Shown: in pieces, positions 1 to 5,984 of the stretch | How positions within the stretch are numbered: position 1 is the first letter of the stretch | How the letters are laid out: every line of letters begins with the position of its first letter | From: an uncultured Porphyromonadaceae bacterium | GTDB lineage: Bacteria; Bacteroidota; Bacteroidia; Bacteroidales; Muribaculaceae | Assembly (NCBI GenBank): GCA_905212215.1 | Contig: CAJMDR010000143.1 | Location: 1-5,984, forward strand | Direction: 5' to 3' | Length of the DNA: 5,984 nt | Position numbers and translations under genes: made by a program | The notes under the pieces: model-generated | The model's database searches: none | The model's input: only the letters and a program-made list of their open reading frames with translations | Told to the model about the DNA's origin: nothing

Positions 1-221
1 GCGGAAGAATCCTGAAACGTTTGCTGCGCAACCGCAGAAAACGCCCCATGCTTCAGGGTCTTGACCCCGATGCCTTGGCGGAGCGCATTGATATCCTGTT
101 GCAACAGCGAGTCCCTTTCTATTCGCAGGCAGAGATCTACTTCGTCACAGACCACCTCGAGAACACCCCCCAGATAAACGGATCCGTTTCCGCTTTCCTC
201 AGAGAGTTCAACGATTACTAA
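1..221 (+). CDS. aroK: Shikimate kinase, C-terminal fragment (5' end outside window)
   Basis: Shikimate kinase is a cytosolic enzyme that phosphorylates shikimate with ATP in the chorismate (aromatic amino acid) pathway. The frame is open from base 3 and ends at TAA 219-221, giving about 72 visible residues of a protein usually near 175. Seen: an Arg-rich stretch ending in RKRPMLQG, which fits the lid region where the family has an R-P-L/M motif. It is followed by a helix (DPDALAERIDILLQQR) and then VPFYSQAEIYF, matching the family's R-x-P-x-Y-x-x-A segment before the last strand and helix. The tail TDHLENTPQINGSV resembles the ends of Bacteroides homologues. A TTG at base 21 is not the start, because the homology runs through it to the window edge. 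It converges on the transporter gene 58 bp away. Assignment is by motif recognition only; the P-loop lies off-window. Confidence 0.85.
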   Translation, partial: GRILKRLLRNRRKRPMLQGLDPDALAERIDILLQQRVPFYSQAEIYFVTDHLENTPQINGSVSAFLREFNDY

Positions 222-231
222 GCCGCCAACC

Positions 232-276
232 CGGGACTCCCAATTCTCCCAGTACTCATAGAACTCCCGGAACTCC
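232..276. repeat. Degenerate 9-bp tandem repeat, five units, between convergent genes
   Basis: Five consecutive 9-mers fill almost all of the gap between the aroK and transporter stop codons: CGGGACTCC (232), CAATTCTCC (241), CAGTACTCA (250), TAGAACTCC (259) and CGGAACTCC (268). The shared core is roughly ACTCC at the end of each unit, and the period is exactly 9. Read on the minus strand, one frame gives a three-residue repeat, E-F-R / E-F-Y / E-Y-W / E-N-W / E-S-R. It is not in the transporter's frame and has no start, so I treat it as non-coding. No convincing intrinsic terminator is visible for either convergent gene here: CCGGGA 231-236 could pair with TCCCGG 265-270, but across a 28-nt loop and without a T tract. 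Confidence 0.6.
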
Positions 277-279
277 TTT

Positions 280-1650
280 TCAGAACTGAATGAAATTGCT
301 CAGCCAGATGAGCAGTATCAGCAACGGCGCCACATACCTCACTATTGCCAATATGCACGGATACAGCGCCATGCGCAGCGTGCTGCGATTGGTGAGTTGG
401 CTGCGGAAAAGTCGCTTAGGCGCTCCCCACCCCATATACAGACAGGTCAGAAGCGATGCTAACGGAAGGCAGATGTTGGTGGCGAACATATCCAGAAAAT
501 CGAAGATGTTCTTGCCCGCTATGGTGATGGAACTCAGAGAACCGAAGCTCAGCGAGCAGATGGCGCTGAAAAGGAACAATGGCGCCAGCACCACTAAGCA
601 GGAATAGAACCGGCTCAGTCCGAAACGGTCGCACACGAACTTCACCGACACCTCCGCTATGGAGATGGTGGAGGTGAGAGCCGCCAACAGCAGCAACAGG
701 AAGAAAAGCACTGCCCAGAACTGCGGCGCAGGCATCTGCGCGAACACTTCCGGCAACGTTACGAATACCAGCGTGGTGCCCATGAGTGAGTCCTGGTCAA
801 GGCCGAAGCTCAGCACGGCGGGGAAGATGATGACTCCCATCAGCAATGCCACAAGCAAATCAAGCGACGCCACCGTAATCGAAGTGCGTCCAAGCTTGAC
901 GTCGGAAGGATAGTAGGCGGAATAGGTGATTAGAATACCCATGCCGAGGCTCAGCGAGAAAAAAGCCTGCCCCAAAGCGCTCACAACTACGCCAGGAGTG
1001 ATGCGCGAGAAGTCGGGCTTGAGGAAGAAGCTGAGGCCCTCCGCCGCCTTCGGCATCTGCAGCGATACTATGGCGAAGATTACCAGCAGCACGAACAGCA
1101 ACGGCATCATGATGTTCGACGCCCGCTCTATGCCTTTGCGCACTCCCATCAGCAGAACGCAGATGTTGAGCGCTATCATGATGTAAGTGGCCGCCAAGGG
1201 ACGGAAGTCGGAACCTATGAACTGCTCCATCTTCAGCTGGAAGCCGCTCTCCATCGCCTTCCCTGTTTCCGGTACGCCCGAGAAGAGGTTTCCGGAGATT
1301 GCCTGCCAGAGATATTCCAGGGTCCATCCCGCCACCACCATGTAGAAGCAGAGAATGAGATAGGAAGCCAACAGCGCTATTCCTCCCGCCACCCACCAGG
1401 GCTTGCGCGGCGCGAAACGACGGAACACGCTCACCACATCGGTGCGCCCCGCCCTGCCCAGCGACATCTCCGCCAACATCACAGGCAGTCCCAGCAGGAA
1501 CACACAGCCTATGTAGACAATGAGGAATGCGGCGCCCCCGTTGGCCTGCGTCTCGGCGGGAAACCGCCATACGTTGCCCAGGCCTACCGCGGACCCTACC
1601 GTAGCGGCGATAAGTCCTAATTTTGAACCGAAAGTCTGTTTCTCTGCCAT
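280..1650 (-). CDS. Sodium-dependent transporter, NSS (neurotransmitter:sodium symporter) family
   Basis: This 456-residue inner-membrane protein should couple Na+ entry to uptake of an amino acid or related amine, as LeuT, MhsT and TnaT do; the substrate cannot be read from sequence. Residues 19-31 (GSAVGLGNVWRFP) are the unwound TM1 signature. A21, V22 and N26 match LeuT sodium ligands, and R29 matches the outer-gate Arg. TM6 carries GQAFFSLSLGMG (227-238), with S232 at the LeuT T254 position. D264 in TM7 replaces LeuT N286, as in MhsT. TM8 has A323, T326 and S327, completing the Na2 site, and D387 fits the LeuT D404 gate. I count about 11 membrane segments (the last near 424-451), the short MhsT-like form rather than 12. 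The start ATG 1648-1650 precedes the signature by the usual distance; no strong Shine-Dalgarno is seen. It has its own promoter (1834-1865). Residue equivalences are from memory, not an alignment. Confidence 0.93.
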   Translation of the reverse strand: MAEKQTFGSKLGLIAATVGSAVGLGNVWRFPAETQANGGAAFLIVYIGCVFLLGLPVMLAEMSLGRAGRTDVVSVFRRFAPRKPWWVAGGIALLASYLILCFYMVVAGWTLEYLWQAISGNLFSGVPETGKAMESGFQLKMEQFIGSDFRPLAATYIMIALNICVLLMGVRKGIERASNIMMPLLFVLLVIFAIVSLQMPKAAEGLSFFLKPDFSRITPGVVVSALGQAFFSLSLGMGILITYSAYYPSDVKLGRTSITVASLDLLVALLMGVIIFPAVLSFGLDQDSLMGTTLVFVTLPEVFAQMPAPQFWAVLFFLLLLLAALTSTISIAEVSVKFVCDRFGLSRFYSCLVVLAPLFLFSAICSLSFGSLSSITIAGKNIFDFLDMFATNICLPLASLLTCLYMGWGAPKRLFRSQLTNRSTLRMALYPCILAIVRYVAPLLILLIWLSNFIQF

Positions 1651-1701
1651 AGCCGTATTGATTGTCTGTCAGGAGTGAAAATTCCCGAAATAATCAGGAA
1701 A

Positions 1702-1785
1702 TTGTCAAAGGTTAATTGTCAAAGGTCGTTTACCAAAGGTGTGTTGCCAAAGGTTAGTTGCCGGAAATTAAATGTCAGGAGGGTT
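1702..1785. repeat. 14-bp tandem repeat array, six units, in the transporter 5' leader
   Basis: The period is exactly 14 bp throughout: TTGTCAAAGGTTAA (1702), TTGTCAAAGGTCGT (1716), TTACCAAAGGTGTG (1730), TTGCCAAAGGTTAG (1744), TTGCCGGAAATTAA (1758) and ATGTCAGGAGGGTT (1772). The first four share TT(G/A)(T/C)CAAAGGT; the last two are decayed. Each unit can also be seen as two related heptamers. The array lies between the predicted transcription start (near 1829) and the transporter ATG, so it would be transcribed as part of the 5' UTR. Another copy of the core, CCAAAGGTG, stands alone at 1869-1877. The units are far too short and have no spacers, so this is not a CRISPR. Function unknown; heptamer-based tandem repeats are known in bacterial intergenic DNA. 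Confidence 0.75.
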
Positions 1786-1833
1786 TAGGCACTTGGCCCA
1801 TACCGGGAGTGACGCTTATTAACGCAATTTTTG

Positions 1834-1865
1834 CAAATATACAAATAATTTCCGACTGCAACAAA
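1834..1865 (-). promoter_or_regulatory. Bacteroidota-type promoter for the transporter gene
   Basis: Read on the minus strand, TTTG (1865-1862) is followed by 20 nt and then TATATTTG (1841-1834). This is a full match to the Bacteroidota primary-sigma consensus TTTG-N19-21-TAnnTTTG (-33 and -7 elements). Transcription would begin near 1829, leaving a leader of about 180 nt before the ATG at 1650. The match is seen in the sequence; its use as a promoter is inference. Confidence 0.65.
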
Positions 1866-1976
1866 GCGCCAAAGGTGGAGTAAACTGCTTAAGTCATACA
1901 CTATAATTAGCCATAAACCGGTCATGATCTCTTTGTACCGATATTCTGCCATCTCCAACCTCTAAATATTTCTACA

Positions 1977-2822
1977 TCAATAATCATTTATACGTTTAGA
2001 GAATACGTCTGTAATGGTGTTCAGCACCCTTATTACATCGTCTGAAGTCAAAGTCCTGTGCGTTTCGAGTATCTGTATCACAAGGCGGCTCTCTTCTTCA
2101 AACATTGCTTCTTTCGCCAGAATGTCCCGATAGAAAGTCAACTGGTCTTTACCGAGTATGTCAGCAATATCGTGAGCCATCCAGTATGCACCGCCGACTG
2201 TCAGGTCGAAACATTCAAGTTCATAGACTTCCTGGTGTATGGCTCTTTGTTCGTTGGCAAAATAATAGTTGTCAACAATATACCACATATCTTCTGCATC
2301 TTTATTTGTGCCGATATTGCGGTCAAGCCATGCATTGAGTTTCAGAAGAAACAGACCATGAAGCGAGGCTATCCTGATTTCAAATTCATTGTTGACGATT
2401 ACCGGAATTGCCGCTCTCAACACTTCATCGAAACCTTTGACTGACATGGCGGTTGTTTCCTCCGGCGGCCAATATATATTGTCGTCAGCCTTTGCTACCG
2501 CACCGTATGGCACTATGTCCACTTCATAATCACCATAGTAAAACCTTTGGGCCTGATGCATGCATTTATCAAAACCATCATCAATAAGTGCCTTGCAAAT
2601 CTCATTATACCTGTCCCAGTCGGTAACGGCAATTGCAATATCAAGGTCTCTGGTTTTTCTTCTTGCTGAGGTATCGGCAAGAATTTGGAGAATAATGTCG
2701 CGGGCCGTTGCTCCGATTACAAAGAAATCGTTACCGATTCTTGAAAACGTGTGGTTGAGTTGCCGCAACAAGTCAAGCAACAGAGGATTGTCAATCTTTT
2801 CAGAGGAGATAAGTAAGCTCAT
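1977..2822 (-). CDS. AbiEii/AbiGii-like nucleotidyltransferase (putative toxin of a type IV TA pair)
   Basis: This 281-residue cytosolic protein is predicted to be a polymerase-beta-fold nucleotidyltransferase. VIGATARDI (35-43) fits the nucleotide-binding turn, normally G-S or G-G. RDLDIAI (58-64) supplies the paired metal-binding aspartates D59 and D61. VDIVPYG (101-107) gives a likely third, D102. K161 in LLKLNAW, followed by KDAEDM (174-179), matches the conserved Lys and K/R-D-x-x-D helix of the AbiEii family. Characterised relatives act as growth-inhibiting toxins; mycobacterial MenT3 adds pyrimidines to tRNA acceptor ends. No substrate can be inferred here. The ATG (2820-2822) lies inside the 3' end of the upstream regulator gene with a 23-bp overlap and a purine-rich stretch before it, so translational coupling is likely. 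Composition is AT-richer than the flanking core genes. A DUF6036-type nucleotidyltransferase outside a TA system is the main alternative. Confidence 0.75.
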   Translation of the reverse strand: MSLLISSEKIDNPLLLDLLRQLNHTFSRIGNDFFVIGATARDIILQILADTSARRKTRDLDIAIAVTDWDRYNEICKALIDDGFDKCMHQAQRFYYGDYEVDIVPYGAVAKADDNIYWPPEETTAMSVKGFDEVLRAAIPVIVNNEFEIRIASLHGLFLLKLNAWLDRNIGTNKDAEDMWYIVDNYYFANEQRAIHQEVYELECFDLTVGGAYWMAHDIADILGKDQLTFYRDILAKEAMFEEESRLVIQILETHRTLTSDDVIRVLNTITDVFSKRINDY

Positions 2823-3786
2823 TTTCTTTTATCTTTTGAGCAGCTTCGATACAACGGCTATTGGCCGAGTCCATCAAATCTGCATAAATCAATACTGCAG
2901 GCACGGTTTTTGCATTTACTGCTGTCCAAAACTTCTGATATACGGCAATCTCGCCATCGGTATCAGGAATTACGGCTCCTGTCTTCATTAAAGTGGCAGC
3001 GGGGACATCTGTATAAACAGTAAATTCTCCCGGAGTTATGAAGCCGTCTTTGAGTGCGGCGGCACCCTCTCCTCCCCAGAACATACCGTCCGGCAATTCT
3101 AAATGTTTCCAATTTTTGCGCTCTCCCTCATTACGGAATGCAAAACGGGTTCGAAACAGTTTCGGTTTAAGATTCAGTCCATAATTTGTAGCCCAAAGCA
3201 TCAGCAGCCGGTCTGTATTCGTCAGGAACCGTTTATTCTTTTCAACGCGCACAAACTGTTGATATATCAGACCGTCAATAACGTTTTTGACAGTCCCGAT
3301 TGCGACCCCAGTCGCATTCATTATCTCTCGATAAGGACATCCGATATTTTGCTTATCCAGAAGTAGATAGAAAATGATTTTCAATCCCTTTTCCAAAAAG
3401 ATTGGATATGCTTTGGCTGTAGTGTTCTCAATAGGTTTTTCCCCTTTATTGGCGAGCATCAGAACTATATTCCCGTTCTTCAGCTGATACTGGATGTTGA
3501 AATTTCCCGCACAGTCAAGTATGTTGATGTCGGGTGTCTTTGCATGCTCCAGCATTTTAGGCGTTGCATTGATAGTGACGAAAAGAATTCGCGTATCCTT
3601 GTAATGGTCGGGTATCTTGTCAATCATCGTGCCAAGAGTCAAATTCGGTTCTACAACACAAAGGAACCTCTTACCCATAATGGCGAGAAACGGAATATCG
3701 CCACAATAATCAATAGTCGCTTTTTCTACGTGAAGATTGCTATTGAGTGCAGCTACGGCTTGGGTTAGTATCTCTTGATGATCCAT
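2800..3786 (-). CDS. AbiEi-family winged-helix antitoxin / autorepressor (AbiEi_2 type)
   Basis: This is the likely antitoxin and transcriptional repressor of the cassette, 328 residues from the ATG at 3784-3786. Domain order, counted from that ATG: an alpha/beta N-terminal domain (about 1-115) with the family-like segment ILDCAGNFNI (89-98); a winged helix-turn-helix (about 134-190, core YREIMNATGVAIGTVKNVI); and a C-terminal domain opening with FWGGEGAAAL (236-245), then ITPGEFTVYT (250-259) and PAVLIYADLM (296-305). The GGE-x-AAA block and YADL strand are what I recognise from PF09952-like AbiEi proteins. An in-frame TTG three codons upstream (3793-3795) would give 331 residues; I prefer the ATG because the TTG lies within an operator half-site. 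Family members neutralise AbiEii without binding it and repress their own promoter; both roles are inferred here. It is first in the operon, overlaps the nucleotidyltransferase, and is AT-rich, suggesting acquisition. Confidence 0.8.
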   Translation of the reverse strand: MDHQEILTQAVAALNSNLHVEKATIDYCGDIPFLAIMGKRFLCVVEPNLTLGTMIDKIPDHYKDTRILFVTINATPKMLEHAKTPDINILDCAGNFNIQYQLKNGNIVLMLANKGEKPIENTTAKAYPIFLEKGLKIIFYLLLDKQNIGCPYREIMNATGVAIGTVKNVIDGLIYQQFVRVEKNKRFLTNTDRLLMLWATNYGLNLKPKLFRTRFAFRNEGERKNWKHLELPDGMFWGGEGAAALKDGFITPGEFTVYTDVPAATLMKTGAVIPDTDGEIAVYQKFWTAVNAKTVPAVLIYADLMDSANSRCIEAAQKIKENELTYLL

Positions 3787-3788
3787 CT

Positions 3789-3843
3789 TGTTCAATTATA
3801 AAGTTGTGTTCAATGATATTGAACATCGCAAAATTAATGAACA
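3789..3843. promoter_or_regulatory. Symmetric four-half-site operator of the AbiE-like cassette
   Basis: A perfect 19-bp palindrome, TGTTCAAT-GAT-ATTGAACA, lies at 3807-3825. A further direct copy TGTTCAAT is at 3789-3796, and a 7/8 copy AATGAACA at 3836-3843. The two outer copies are each exactly 18 bp from the inner copy of the same orientation, so all four half-sites are symmetric about base 3816. The element spans the predicted transcription start, touches the -7 box (3829-3836) and ends 3 bp before the ATG. It is well placed for steric autorepression, as in studied AbiEi systems, which bind inverted repeats in their own promoter. The sites are seen; which protein binds them is inference. 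Confidence 0.65.
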
Positions 3844-3859
3844 AACACGACACCGCAAA
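3829..3859 (-). promoter_or_regulatory. Bacteroidota-type promoter for the AbiE-like operon
   Basis: On the minus strand, TTTG (3859-3856) is followed by 19 nt and TAATTTTG (3836-3829), matching TTTG-N19-21-TAnnTTTG. The predicted start is near 3822-3825, inside the palindrome, giving a leader of about 35-40 nt before the ATG at 3786. The promoter sits just downstream of the infB terminator, so the cassette appears to be an independent transcription unit. Confidence 0.65.
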
Positions 3860-3870
3860 ATATTCCGTCA

Positions 3871-3907
3871 TAAAAAATATGCAGGGACCGTGAGGTCCCT
3901 GCATATT
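3871..3907 (-). terminator. Intrinsic terminator downstream of infB
   Basis: A perfect 14-bp inverted repeat (AATATGCAGGGACC, 3876-3889, and its complement at 3894-3907) encloses a 4-nt loop (3890-3893). On the minus strand it runs directly into a T tract (complement of 3872-3877), the form of a Rho-independent terminator 63 bp after the infB stop codon. No comparable T run follows on the plus strand, so it is oriented for infB. It insulates the AbiE-like promoter from infB read-through. Confidence 0.9.
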
Positions 3908-3969
3908 GAAATTTATCGTATGAAAATCCTAATTTTGCTGAAAAAACCTATGCTTAGAGAAATCTATGA

Positions 3970-5984
3970 TTAGCTGTTGGTGGTGGCGGCGGAAGAAAGG
4001 GTCTTCTTCACCTCTATCTCCTCGAAGCCTTCTATCATGTCGCCTTCGCGGATGTCGTTGTAGCCTGCCACGCTCAAACCGCACTCATAACCGGCCACCA
4101 CATCCTTCACGTCGTCCTTGAAACGCTTCAGGCTGGCAAGGTCACCGGTATAGATTACTATGCCGTCGCGGATTACGCGCACCTTCGAGCCACGTTTGAT
4201 GCGGCCTTCGCGAACCATACAGCCTGCAATGGTGCCGACCTTCGAGATATGGTACGTCTGGAGCACTTCGGCGGTGCCGGTGATTTCCTCGCGTATCTCG
4301 GGCGAGAGGAGGCCTTCCATGGCGTCGCGAACCTCTTCTATGGCCTTGTAGATGACAGAGTAAAGACGTATCTCCACGCCGTCCTTCTCCGCCTCGCGTC
4401 GGGCTGCTCCCGAGGGGCGTACCTGGAAGCCGATGATGATGGCGCCGGAAGCGGCCGCCAGGGTGACATCGCTCTCCGAGATGGCGCCCACGCCCTTGTG
4501 CAGAACGTTCACCTGAACCTCCGGAGTGGAGAGTTTGATGAGGGAGTCGCTCAACGCCTCCACGGAGCCGTCTACGTCGCCCTTCACCACAAGGTTCAGC
4601 TCGTGGAAGTCGCCCTTGGCCATCTGGCTGGCGATGTCGTCCAGACCCGGCAGTTTCTTGGTGCGCTGTTGCTGCTCACGCTGCAATTGCTCGCGTTTGC
4701 CTGCAATCTCGCGGGCTTCCTGCTCGGTGTCCATCACGTTGAAAGTATCGCCGGCGGTGGGAGCGCCGTTGAGGCCGAGCACCAGTACGGGGGTGGCGGG
4801 ACCAGCTTCCTTTACGCGCTGGTTACGCTCGTTGAACATGGCGCGGATCTTGCCGTAATGGGTACCGGCAAGCACCACATCGCCCACACGCAGGGTGCCG
4901 TTCTGCACCAATACCGTGGCGACATAGCCGCGACCCTTGTCGAGGCTCGATTCTATGATGGAGCCCACGGCGTTGCGGTTCGGGTTTGCCTTGAGGTCGA
5001 GCATCTCGGCCTCAAGCAACACCTTCTCCATAAGCTCGTCCACACCGATGCCTTTCTTGGCCGATATGTCCTGGCTCTGATATTTGCCGCCCCATTCCTC
5101 TACGAGGTAGTTCATTCCGGCAAGTTCTTCCTTGATCTTGTCGGGATTTGCATGAGGCTTGTCGATTTTGTTGATGGCGAAGACAATGGGAACGCCTGCA
5201 GCCGATGCATGGTTGATAGCCTCGACAGTCTGCGGCATGACGTTGTCGTCGGCGGCGACGATGATGATAACAATATCTGTCCCCTGTGCGCCACGGGCAC
5301 GCATAGCGGTGAATGCCTCGTGACCCGGAGTGTCGAGGAAGGTGATATGACGTCCGTCAGCCATTTTGACGCTGTAGGAGCCGATGTGCTGCGTGATGCC
5401 GCCGGCCTCGCCGGCTATGACGTTGGCGTTGCGGATATAGTCGAGCAGCGACGTCTTACCGTGGTCGACATGACCCATGACCGTAACGATAGGCGGACGG
5501 GCCACGAGATCTTCTTCTTTGTCTTCTTCCTGATGAATGGCATCCGCTACCTCAGCCGACACATATTCGGTGCTGAAACCGAACTCATCCGCAACAATGT
5601 TGATGGTTTCGGCATCGAGACGCTGGTTGATCGACACCATGACACCGAGATTCATACACGTGGCGATGACATTGTTGACAGGCACGTCCATCATCAGAGC
5701 CAGGTCATTGGCAGTGACAAACTCCGTGATTTTGAGCACACGGCTCTCTGCCATTTCAGCCTGCATGGCCTCGCGCTCGCGGTTTGCGTTCGCCTCGCGT
5801 TTCTCCTTACGCCACTTGACGCCTTTTTTCAGACCTTTGTCTTTGGCGGTGAGACGTGCGAGTGTCTCTTTCACCTGCTTCTGTACGTCCTCTTCGCTTA
5901 CCTCAGGCTGTACCTGACGTTTGGACGGTTTTGAAGCGTTGGCGCGACGGCTCTCGTTGCGGCTTTGTCCTCCCTGACGGTTCT
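3970..5984 (-). CDS. infB: Translation initiation factor IF2 (N-terminus outside window)
   Basis: IF2 is the GTPase that brings initiator fMet-tRNA to the 30S subunit and promotes subunit joining. The frame is open from the window edge to TAA (3970-3972), about 670 codons; Bacteroidota IF2 is near 1000, so roughly a third is missing. The visible N-terminal part (5870-5984) is a basic, Gln/Arg/Ser-rich linker, then [16 protein letters not shown]. An IF2_N domain follows (about ESRVLKI to EFGFSTEY, 5566-5745). The G domain shows all five motifs: G1 GHVDHGKT (5452-5475), G2 [11 protein letters not shown]3 DTPGHEAF (about 5317-5334), G4 NKID and G5 SAKKG. Domain II, the linker with its Gln/Arg-rich helix, and the C-terminal fMet-tRNA-binding domain ([31 protein letters not shown]) are intact. 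The GTG at 5872-5874 is not the start, since conserved sequence continues upstream. The gene is GC-rich and ends at a strong terminator (3871-3907). Confidence 0.98.
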   Translation of the reverse strand, partial: NRQGGQSRNESRRANASKPSKRQVQPEVSEEDVQKQVKETLARLTAKDKGLKKGVKWRKEKREANANREREAMQAEMAESRVLKITEFVTANDLALMMDVPVNNVIATCMNLGVMVSINQRLDAETINIVADEFGFSTEYVSAEVADAIHQEEDKEEDLVARPPIVTVMGHVDHGKTSLLDYIRNANVIAGEAGGITQHIGSYSVKMADGRHITFLDTPGHEAFTAMRARGAQGTDIVIIIVAADDNVMPQTVEAINHASAAGVPIVFAINKIDKPHANPDKIKEELAGMNYLVEEWGGKYQSQDISAKKGIGVDELMEKVLLEAEMLDLKANPNRNAVGSIIESSLDKGRGYVATVLVQNGTLRVGDVVLAGTHYGKIRAMFNERNQRVKEAGPATPVLVLGLNGAPTAGDTFNVMDTEQEAREIAGKREQLQREQQQRTKKLPGLDDIASQMAKGDFHELNLVVKGDVDGSVEALSDSLIKLSTPEVQVNVLHKGVGAISESDVTLAAASGAIIIGFQVRPSGAARREAEKDGVEIRLYSVIYKAIEEVRDAMEGLLSPEIREEITGTAEVLQTYHISKVGTIAGCMVREGRIKRGSKVRVIRDGIVIYTGDLASLKRFKDDVKDVVAGYECGLSVAGYNDIREGDMIEGFEEIEVKKTLSSAATTNS

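Larger units (their letters stand above)
1651..1976. other. 326-bp intergenic region between the nucleotidyltransferase and transporter genes
   Basis: No gene is supported here on either strand. From left to right it holds the transporter's translation-start region (1651-1700), with a CTGTCAGGAG at 1666 that resembles the last repeat unit at 1772. The six-unit 14-bp array follows (1702-1785), then about 45 bp of leader, the transporter promoter (1834-1865), an orphan copy of the repeat core (CCAAAGGTG, 1869-1877), and about 95 bp of AT-rich 3' flank of the nucleotidyltransferase gene. I see no hairpin with a T tract ending the nucleotidyltransferase transcript, so read-through into the transporter leader is possible. 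Confidence 0.6.

Noticed and set aside
231..270. Terminator hairpin CCGGGA/TCCCGG between aroK and the transporter gene
   Set aside because: Only 6 bp with a 28-nt loop and no T tract; better explained as two copies of the 9-bp repeat unit edge.
860..1570. 236-residue open frame on the minus strand inside the transporter gene
   Set aside because: It is a shifted frame of the NSS gene, whose own frame carries the full TM signature motifs; the shifted product is Arg/His/Gly-rich with no membrane or family pattern.
1702..1785. CRISPR-like array
   Set aside because: Units are 14 bp, contiguous and without spacers, and no cas gene is present.
1860..1976. Terminator or attachment site after the nucleotidyltransferase gene
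   Set aside because: No hairpin with a T run and no convincing direct repeat matching the other side of the cassette was found by eye.
2560..2991. 143-residue plus-strand open frame (and similar ones at 2058-2444 and 3103-3366)
   Set aside because: Antisense to the AbiE-like genes, which carry family motifs; Ser/Cys/Ile-rich shadow translation.
3793..3795. TTG start for the AbiEi-like gene (331 residues)
   Set aside because: It lies inside a TGTTCAAT operator half-site and adds only three residues; the ATG at 3784-3786 is the simpler start, though TTG cannot be excluded.
3788..3973. 61-residue plus-strand open frame between the cassette and infB
   Set aside because: It runs through the operator, the promoter and both arms of the terminator hairpin; these explain the sequence, and the peptide resembles nothing known to me.
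4249..5934. 561-residue open frame on the plus strand opposite infB
   Set aside because: It lies entirely antisense to the clearly conserved infB, has no recognisable domain and low-complexity His/Val/Asp-rich content. It is a by-product of GC-rich codon use.

Overview
The window looks like Bacteroidota (Bacteroidales) chromosome. Three things suggest this: the infB and shikimate kinase sequences are of the Bacteroides type, two promoters fit the Bacteroidota pattern TTTG-N19-21-TAnnTTTG, and starts lack strong Shine-Dalgarno sites. The housekeeping genes are GC-rich (hand counts of 41/60 in bases 1381-1440 and 38/60 in 4561-4620). The central gene pair is much poorer (25/60 in 2281-2340, 19/60 in 3361-3420). 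Genus cannot be settled from the window.

Layout, left to right. Bases 1-221 (+) are the 3' end of shikimate kinase (aroK). It converges on a complete neurotransmitter:sodium symporter (NSS) family amino-acid transporter at 280-1650 (-), with a degenerate 9-bp tandem repeat in the 58-bp gap. The transporter has a consensus promoter at 1834-1865 and a leader of about 180 nt that carries six 14-bp tandem units (1702-1785). Next is a two-gene AbiE-like cassette on the minus strand. The upstream gene (2800-3786) is an AbiEi_2-type winged-helix antitoxin/autorepressor. The downstream gene (1977-2822) overlaps it by 23 bp and is an AbiEii-like nucleotidyltransferase. Bases 3787-3969 hold the cassette's promoter, an operator of four symmetric half-sites, and a strong intrinsic terminator that ends infB. 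The rest, 3970-5984 (-), is infB (translation initiation factor IF2), whose N-terminus lies outside the window.

How the genes relate: infB, the transporter and aroK are ordinary core genes. The AbiE-like pair is the accessory element. It is AT-rich, sealed from infB by a terminator, driven by its own promoter, and probably autorepressed by its first gene product through the 55-bp symmetric operator. This is the architecture of a type IV toxin-antitoxin or abortive-infection module. The operator geometry and the two short-period repeat arrays flanking the transporter are the least explained parts of the window.
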